A stretch of 64,000 nucleotides of DNA from assembly GCA_963971285.1 (NCBI GenBank), contig OZ020254.1, forward strand, positions 11,284,001-11,348,000, written 5' to 3'. The translations under genes were made by a program, and so were the position numbers. Within the stretch, counting starts at the first letter, position 1. Each line of letters starts with the position of its first letter. The notes beneath the pieces were generated by a model. It made no database searches, was not told the DNA's origin, and saw only the letters and a program-made list of their open reading frames with translations. Below are positions 57,736 through 64,000 of the stretch, in pieces. The stretch is from Astropecten irregularis (lineage: Eukaryota; Echinodermata; Asteroidea; Paxillosida; Astropectinidae).

Positions 57736-58410
57736 ATTGTTTAATCCAATTCATATAGTAAATTACTTCGTAACGAACATGCATCTTTAAGATAAAAATA
57801 TCATGATATGAAATCTGTTTTTGTAATCAAAGGGCCGAGCACGCGACCTAAATCAACGCACCATTGGTAAGTTCATGACAGTGAACTGATGTGTCAATCA
57901 CTGTACTTGGTCAGTTATATTGACAGCTTCTCTGGAATACAAGGTTGTTTAAAGACAGCTTGCGCAGGGAGATTAAGAAACGAAGAAGAAGAAGCTATGG
58001 GTACCGTGTCTATAGCTGATCTTTCCCCCAGGCTATGGAAGCTGGCAGCCTGCTCCAAGCCCGGCCTCCCCTCATCGCAATCAAATACTGTCCAGCAAAA
58101 AGCTTCGCAAGCCTCTCCTTTCCTGTTAGATGCTTTTAGGGGAATTACACGTCGTTATCTTGTCCAGAACACTTCACGAGTGTCTGTGTTCCTAGCTGAC
58201 GACACTCGCTCAACGGTTGGGAAAGAGACGGGGGGAGAGGGAGAATGAGGGAGGACTTTTAGTCGTTTCAGAAGCGGGTGTACGTCCGGCGTTTAGATCC
58301 CAACGTCAACACACATAATGACAGCATTTTGTTGCCATAACAAACACGGGCTCGGGGAGTGTTGTCGAACAGGTTTACTTTCTAGCGTTGGGAATTTCCT
58401 GTATATTCAG
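57736..58410. other. Intergenic; unsupported 119-codon frame
   Basis: The frame 57889-58248 is open but shows no domain, no splice sites in register and an acidic/Gly end reading from purine-rich DNA. I do not call it a gene. Confidence 0.35.
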
Positions 58411-58704
58411 GGGTCCGATTTCACTAAACTCGTCGCAACTTACTCCAATGGGAGACTTTTGGAGAGTCAGTCTTGAGTCAACAGCGCACGCGCAAACCAT
58501 GCTTGCGCAATTGTGAGCATGCGCGCGTTGTATTGCGCGTGCGTGCGCGTGCGCTGTTGACTCAAAACCGACTCTCCAAAAGTCTCCCATTATCGGACTA
58601 TGGATGCATTTCAGCCCCACATAGGATAGGCACCCTATACGATGTTTTATCATTCGTAACTCGAGTTACGATCGATCGCAGGGCTTCGTGAAATCGACCC
58701 CAGG
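58411..58704 (+). mobile_element. Family D TIR element split by a family E hairpin
   Basis: GGGTCCGATTTCACTAAACT and CGCAACTTACTCCA are interrupted at 58448. The D sequence resumes at about 58592 (CGGACTATGGATGCATTTCAG) and runs to GGCTTCGTGAAATCGACCCC. Confidence 0.82.
58448..58590. mobile_element. Family E hairpin element nested in family D
   Basis: ATGGGAGACTTTTGGAGAGT at one end and CTCTCCAAAAGTCTCCCAT at the other, with the GTTGACTCA stem and GCGTGCGTGCGCGTGCGC centre as in 7625-7777. Because it interrupts D, it is the younger element here. Confidence 0.87.
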
Positions 58705-58705
58705 G

Positions 58706-58857
58706 GTCCGATTTCACCAAACTGTTCGTAACTTACTACCAATCATAGGACTATAGGATGCATTGCAGCCCCACGTAGGATAGGCACCATATACGATGTG
58801 TTAACCTTCGTATCTCGCGTTACGATCAATCGCATGGCTTCGTGAAATCGAACCCTG
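58706..58857 (+). mobile_element. Family D TIR element, tandem neighbour
   Basis: GGGGTCCGATTTCACCAAAC to GGCTTCGTGAAATCGAACCC. It is uninterrupted and gives the empty-site version of the split copy just upstream. Confidence 0.85.
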
Positions 58858-60581
58858 GAAATAAATTGAAGTTTAAAGTTTACCTTTCAACCGGCAGATT
58901 ACTTTGAAATTTGGTCGAATATTTTTTGGGAGTCTAGGGGGAAAGTGATTTCTTGTACTGCACTCTTGAACAGGCTGTGCCTGGAAAGGGCGCAATATAA
59001 ATACAATAAATTATTGTTATTATTGTTTTACTTTATAAGGAAACGTTTATGATCTATACAGATATTTGTGAATTCAACTGACGAGGTACTTTTTTTATTC
59101 CATTTGCTTTTAATTTGCTGTTGTTGTTGAAGTTGTTTGACGTTTGTTTATTTGTTACTTTACCTTCTCTTTCTTCTTGTACTAATTAAGCTGGTTATGA
59201 TGACCTAGTTCTAGTAAGGGTGCACCGATTGTCACAATCGGCCATTAATTTTACGGGGTTGTCAGTAAATCTCCCTATATTTACGAAGTGTGATTTCATT
59301 AAAAAAAAGAAATAATAAATAATAAATAAAAGACCTAGGTAGCGTGCATCACCGATAAACATCTTTTCGTGCCATATCAGCACTAGGATTTAATTCACTC
59401 GTCCAGGCCAAATACAGTCTCTTTCTTTTTTTCATTCGTTTCACTTTGTCCCCCTTTTTCATTCGGAGAACTCCAGACAACAAGGCGAAACAAATATACC
59501 TCGCCCCGGCCCTGTGCCCGGCGCAATTCCTCCGGCTTGGACTCGCACACGTTTTTGAACGGCAGGTCTCTCTCCTATACTCCCCCTCAAAAAACCGTCT
59601 TGGCCTGACAAACACTATAGGGGAAGCCTATAGCGAGTGAGTATGTGGTGTATGCGTGTGTGTATGGTTTGGATAGAGTACGGTATCTATTGAGTGGTAA
59701 GCGAGATCGATGCATGCACACAGTAGGGAGAACAGATCAGCGGGCGAGTTCAACACGATCTCCTCTGAGGAACGTGCTCAATTTAAACACCGACTTGGCG
59801 CCCAGTTCCTAAGGCTACCGTACCTCCTACGTCAGCACCTGTCAAACTTAACCCCCTCCCCTCACCTCCCCACCCCCATCCCCTCAACCATATGAAAAAA
59901 GGGTCGTTTCTCAGATAACAGTATAAAGTATAAATGCCCAGGATTTTTGAGAGAATGTCGAAATCTAAGAACAACGTGTCATATTTTATTGATACCTTTT
60001 CTGGATAGCACGATCATAGGAGTGGGTGGCGGCTCCTATTTTACTGATGACGCTTCCTCGTAAAAGCTTTGCAAAGGAAATCAATTAACCCGAGCCAGTG
60101 GTAGTGTAGATTAGTGGGCATCTGATGGCAGCCTACACATCTATAGCCCAGAGTGTTTGGGTATCCTGCTTATTTGGGTCTTTTTATTTGGCCACAAAAT
60201 AACTCATTACAGTACACATTCAGATCGTGTGGCAGGCCACCTTTTTAAATATCGCCAGTATACTCCCAATATTCTTCAGTCTAGAAAATTAGAAAAATGC
60301 CAACCGATAACACGTAGGCCCATTTGGGTCTACGCGATTTCTATGAAGAGGAATCGAAGTAAATGGCTGAACTTGTCATTTCTCTAAATGTATTACTTTA
60401 TACGATGCTTTTTCCGTTGTGGCGTCTCGTTCTGTTAAATGCAAGTGGGCGGGGAATATAAACAAAATACTATAGAATAAATTACCATTGTGTTTTGTTT
60501 ATGATAATTCTAGGGCTGGGCCGCCATATTTGGTAAACTTTCAGTTCCATTATTCCGCCTATACAGTTCCCAGTGATGAGA
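58858..60581. other. Intergenic with a SINE-tail-like piece
   Basis: 58965-59030 (GGGCGCAATATAAATACAAT then ATT repeats) looks like a SINE 3' tail without its head. C-rich tracts lie near 59855-59890. No exon was recognised. Confidence 0.4.
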
Positions 60582-61014
60582 CTAAAGCCCCTTTCACACC
60601 GGGCCTACGTATAGTTGCGTATACAGTGTTGCATATCGTGTACGCCGAAATAAGGCTGTGCACTCAAGGTGAGCCTGTGTGGATTTGCGTAGTGCGATGT
60701 CGTATGGTTGCGTACCCTGTGCAGAGGCACCTCGTACCTACCAGCATAATGCGTACAGACGAGTAGGATTGCGTATAACAGACGTAGGATAGCGTACTAT
60801 TGCTTAGGCATGGCGTACAGAAGCGTAGTGTTGCATAATACATACTTGCGTTAAAACTGCGTACGTCCGATGTCCGTACATGTCACGTACCCCAGCGCAC
60901 TCGGCGTATTGTTACGTAAGCCAGCGTAGACTAGCGTAGGAACATCGTAGGGCAGCGTAGTCCCTACGCAAAGCTACGCAACTGTACGTAAGGCCCGGTG
61001 TGCAAAGAGGCTTA
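60582..61014. mobile_element. TIR element filled with GCGTA motifs
   Basis: TAAAGCCCCTTTCACACCGG and GCCTACGTATAGTTGCGTA at the left mirror TACGCAACTGTACGTAAGGC and CCGGTGTGCAAAGAGGCTTA at the right. Between them GCGTA/TACGC occurs many times at loose 10-20 base spacing in both orientations. 433 bp and non-coding. Confidence 0.83.
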
Positions 61015-62583
61015 AGACTTCCACATCCAACAGATGAGGGGAAACGGCTTGATCCTTGTGTTGCATGAAGTGACAGTACCATGTAATAATGACATAACAG
61101 GTAGGAGAGAGGCATACATCGTTATTGTTATAACATGTGTATAAAGTAAGGCCATCTTAGATTTCAACCCCCAAACCTGTACAAGCAACCCGGCCTACTT
61201 GAATTGACTGCACCTTATCATATAGGGATGTAGAATTATTGAATATGTCTCTACAACCCCCACAACCACCACCACCCCTCCCCCTCCCCCCTCCCCCATC
61301 ATACAGTACGGTGATGACAACACAGCGCTGCCTCATCGGCCCATAGGCTGTAGAAGTTTCCAAAGAAGAAGACGAAAAAAAATGACAAGCCGTCAAAAGC
61401 CCGCGGAAAGAATAACAGGCGAGCCGAACTAACCAGACCACGTGTACCCTGGGTGACGTATATAGCATCCAACAGAGCCCTCTATGTAGCTTCCAGGATA
61501 CAGAACAGACGAATGCCAATCAAATCAAGCGAAATGATTCGTCGTTCTAAGCCAACTACTGCCTAGAACGGTACGGAAAAACCCACATATACATGTATAT
61601 ATATGTATAATGACGTCAGAACCCTTTAGCTGTTTCATCTTCTGGCGCGTGAGGGCGTTGCAATCACTGGTTCGTTTGACGATGGCACAATCACATTTCT
61701 TCAGGATTCGGGGGCGACCCCGGAGCCAAAGTAGCAAACATTTTTTCCCACCTTTTGTTTTTATAATTTTGGCGCGAACGTAAAAGTGTCATTGAAACAA
61801 TGTATTTGTCTCGAGGTGCTTCGTGCAATCACAGTGCAGTACCCATATAAAGACATGTGAGGCCGGTATCGTTCGGTGAAAAACACAAAATAGACAGGAC
61901 CGTGCAAGGAAGGGAGTTGATTCTGCCTATTACGAAGAATGATTTGTCCAATTTCGGTTAGAGTAGTCTGAGTGCTTTGCTGTCATTTGGATGGGATGTA
62001 TGTTTTTTCCAGATGCAATTATTGTTGGCTTCATCCATAAATCCCCAGTCTGAGAGCCCCAGAAGAGAAGGCTCAAGACCCAAGACTATAACTTTGAATA
62101 GCACGCTAGAATCTCCCCGACTTAATGGCAATCCACTTCGCCCACAACATTTTAACTTTCACTTAAAACAGTTTAAAACAAACCGTAATGGGCAGGAATA
62201 TCCCACGGCGTTAGTGATGTGGATTCATTTCGAGTCCACTTTTCAAGGAAACAAGGTCCGTTCCATAATAGACGCCTTTCGGTTTGACATGAGCGTCGCA
62301 AGGGGAGCTCTCAACCAAATTGGTCATCACTCCGCACCAGGTGTAGATTTGACAGCCAAAATTGTTTCGAATAAATTTTGAAGTCCTATCACGTCTCGTG
62401 GGATGGCAATGGCACCGTGATATCCATTTGAAAGAATAATTGGATAATCCCACAATGCAGTCTAACATTACGCCCTCTATGAAACCACTTCATCTTCCCA
62501 AACTGGCTTCGTGTAACTTTGCTTTGCTCAAGATGTGCGCTACGCTTTGAATGAGATTATCCACGTTTATAGACTAATGATAC
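61015..62583. other. Intergenic; C-rich tract at about 61255-61305
   Basis: CCACCACC/CCCTCCCCCT repeats form a low-complexity tract. A 134-codon frame at 61977-62381 has no domain or splice support. Confidence 0.4.
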
Positions 62584-63036
62584 TACGGAGCTCCACGAGT
62601 GCCATTTCACTTATCCAGATAACCACATAATTTATCTCGCCAAGGGGACTTTTGGAGTGGTCAAAGTCGTCTTGTCTCAATAATTATCTCAACAAGATGA
62701 CTTTTAGGGAAAACGAAAAGTCGACTTATCCTGATAATTAATCTGGCCAAGTCAACGAAGTGCATCTAAAAAATCGTCTTATCCTGATAAATAACCTCAG
62801 TTTTATGAAGACGTCTTTACATGGTAAACTATCAGGACAAGTCGACTTTCTTCTTTTAGTAAGTCGTCTTGGCAAAATAAATTATCAGGATATGTCGACT
62901 TCTTGGTTTTCACTAACTCATCTTGCACGAATAAATTATCTCGATAAGTCGACTTGTAGGGCTTTATAAGTCGACTTTGGTGAGATAAATTATGTGTTTA
63001 TCTGAATAAGTGGAATGGCACTCGTGGAGCTCCGTA
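62584..63036. mobile_element. Foldback element with AAGTCGACTT unit array
   Basis: TACGGAGCTCCACGAGTGCC...CACTTATC at the left mirrors GAATAAGTGGAATGGCACTC...GGAGCTCCGTA at the right. The interior repeats AAGTCGACTT or half-sites plus ATCCTGATAAATTATCT-like segments at roughly 45-60 base spacing, at least six times. Confidence 0.82.
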
Positions 63037-63666
63037 TGAAACTAATAATGGATTATGTTTCTTTACTGTTCTCACGTTTCTGACTATCTTAAGAAATCAT
63101 AAGGCCCTACAGAAAGCGAGACGCGAGTCTACGTATACAGCGTTTCCTTTCATCATATATCCCATACACACTGTTCTTTTTGCCTGGTGAGCCTTCCGTG
63201 ATTACTGTAATAGACCCATATTCCTCATTTTATTGGATCGATGCAAAAACACTGCAAAGGATTACAGAGTGGTGCACTGGCAAAGTGCAATTACCATTAT
63301 GGTACGATTAAATTTCCATTAATCGTAACTTGATTATACCCACTATAATTGTTAGGCTTTCTTCGTATTATTATGAGCGAGCAGATATCCCATTACGGGT
63401 AACATTATATCCCGTGTATATTACGGTGCGACTCAGTCGTGAGTTTATTAACCGATCTGTGTATAGCGTGTGTGTACTTTGGGGAGTAGAATGGGAAAAT
63501 ACAGAATGTTGATGATGAACTTATAGTGGTATTAATAAATTTGCGTGTTCCCAATGGAGTCTTACCTGTACGAAGGATCGAGTCACAGTCTTAAAATTTG
63601 CCACTTGAAAATGTGCACGAAATCACCGTTGGAAGCCGAATGTGGTTTAAGTACATGTATACTACG
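63037..63666. other. Intergenic, no feature recognised
   Basis: Nothing recognised. Confidence 0.4.
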
Positions 63667-64000
63667 GGGTTTACAAAACTTAGGCTCAGGCTCCTGGCTC
63701 CTGGCACCGGCTCCGGCTCAGGCTCAGGCTCTTGATCAGGCTCAGGCTCAGGCTCTGGCTCAAGCTCTGGATCAGGTTCAGGCTCCGTCTCTGTCATCCA
63801 TATGCTGAAAATATAGTTTATGGTTTTTCATTGAAGCTGAAGCTCCGTTTTCCTTTTCAAAGCAGAGAATCTACTTCAGAACCACAGCCAAAAGCCTCTA
63901 TTTTGATACCCGTAATTTTAGAATGGATTCACGAAATGGAGACTGAGCCTGAGACTAAATGCCCTGAAACTCCCGGCTCCTGCTCCTGCTCCGGCTCCTG
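63667..64000 (+). mobile_element. Family C MITE with degenerate hexamer array, cut by window edge
   Basis: GGGGTTTACAAAACTTAGGC begins a left TIR of about 15 GGCTCA-like units (63682-63795) with variants GGCTCC, GGCTCT and GGATCA. The usual body follows, then GAGCCTGAGACTAAATGCCC and a new GGCTCC/TGCTCC run to the window end. The P-E-P-E-P frame is on the complement. Confidence 0.8.

Noticed and set aside
57889-58248. 119-codon frame
   Set aside because: There is no domain, and the purine-rich end yields low-complexity Gly/Glu. Chance openness is a sufficient explanation.
61977-62381. 134-codon frame
   Set aside because: There is no recognisable domain, no splice sites in register, no codon bias and no poly(A) signal in a sensible position. 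Without transcript evidence I cannot support it.

Overview
This window looks like a stretch of an animal nuclear genome, most likely a marine deuterostome invertebrate. An echinoderm fits best, and a sea star is my first guess, at roughly even odds against other echinoderms or hemichordates. The reasons are an AT-rich background, GT/AG-spliced small exons with phase-1 boundaries, frequent short TAGGCCTA-type motifs, tRNA-derived SINE pieces with A/B-box sequences, and very many short non-autonomous elements with terminal inverted repeats (TIRs). There is no bacterial gene organisation, no rRNA, no intact tRNA gene, no CRISPR array and no viral gene that I can support.

One protein-coding gene is convincing. 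It lies on the + strand between about 20.6 and 28.0 kb. Four exons, all joined in phase 1, encode a 143-residue secreted precursor: a 23-residue signal peptide, an EGF-like module with two extra cysteines, a canonical EGF-like module, and a final cysteine-rich module that stops after its fourth cysteine. A poly(A) signal lies about 770 bases after the stop codon. Intron 1 holds two TTAA-type MITEs, a duplicated AT-rich segment, two TIR elements and a 360-bp repeat. Intron 2 holds a large GGCTGGTT octamer minisatellite whose distal part is duplicated with a 533-base offset. A second, much weaker coding candidate (two small exons) lies at 1.6-2.0 kb.

The rest is mainly a mosaic of short TIR elements, here given letters. 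Families A and B (about 360 bp, ends TTAAAGGT...ACCTTTAA) account for about 19 copies or fragments and share a left half but not a right half. Family C (about 220-300 bp) carries expandable GGCTCA hexamers inside its TIRs, giving runs that look like PEPEPE/SLSLSL coding. Families D, F and G share a terminal GGG..C.ATTTCA motif. Family E is a near-perfect hairpin of about 150 bp, and one copy sits inside a D element. Other elements have unusual interiors: GTACTCG repeats (10.2-10.8 kb), GCGTA repeats (60.6-61.0 kb) and AAGTCGACTT repeats (62.6-63.0 kb). A pogo/Tigger-like MITE with a TA target duplication lies at 42.4 kb, and three different TIR elements are packed together at 38.0-38.8 kb.

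Layout: 0-20 kb, dense MITEs; 20.6-28 kb, the EGF gene; 28.6-35.9 kb, MITEs plus a 640-bp GTT/GCT triplet array; 35.9-46.8 kb, repeat-poor and AT-rich, with one promoter-like cluster at 43.8 kb; 46.8-64 kb, mixed SINEs, MITEs and foldback elements around plain intergenic sequence. Most long open frames in the window lie on low-complexity repeats or MITEs and are not genes. All family names here are local labels. Copy boundaries were read by eye and may be off by several bases.
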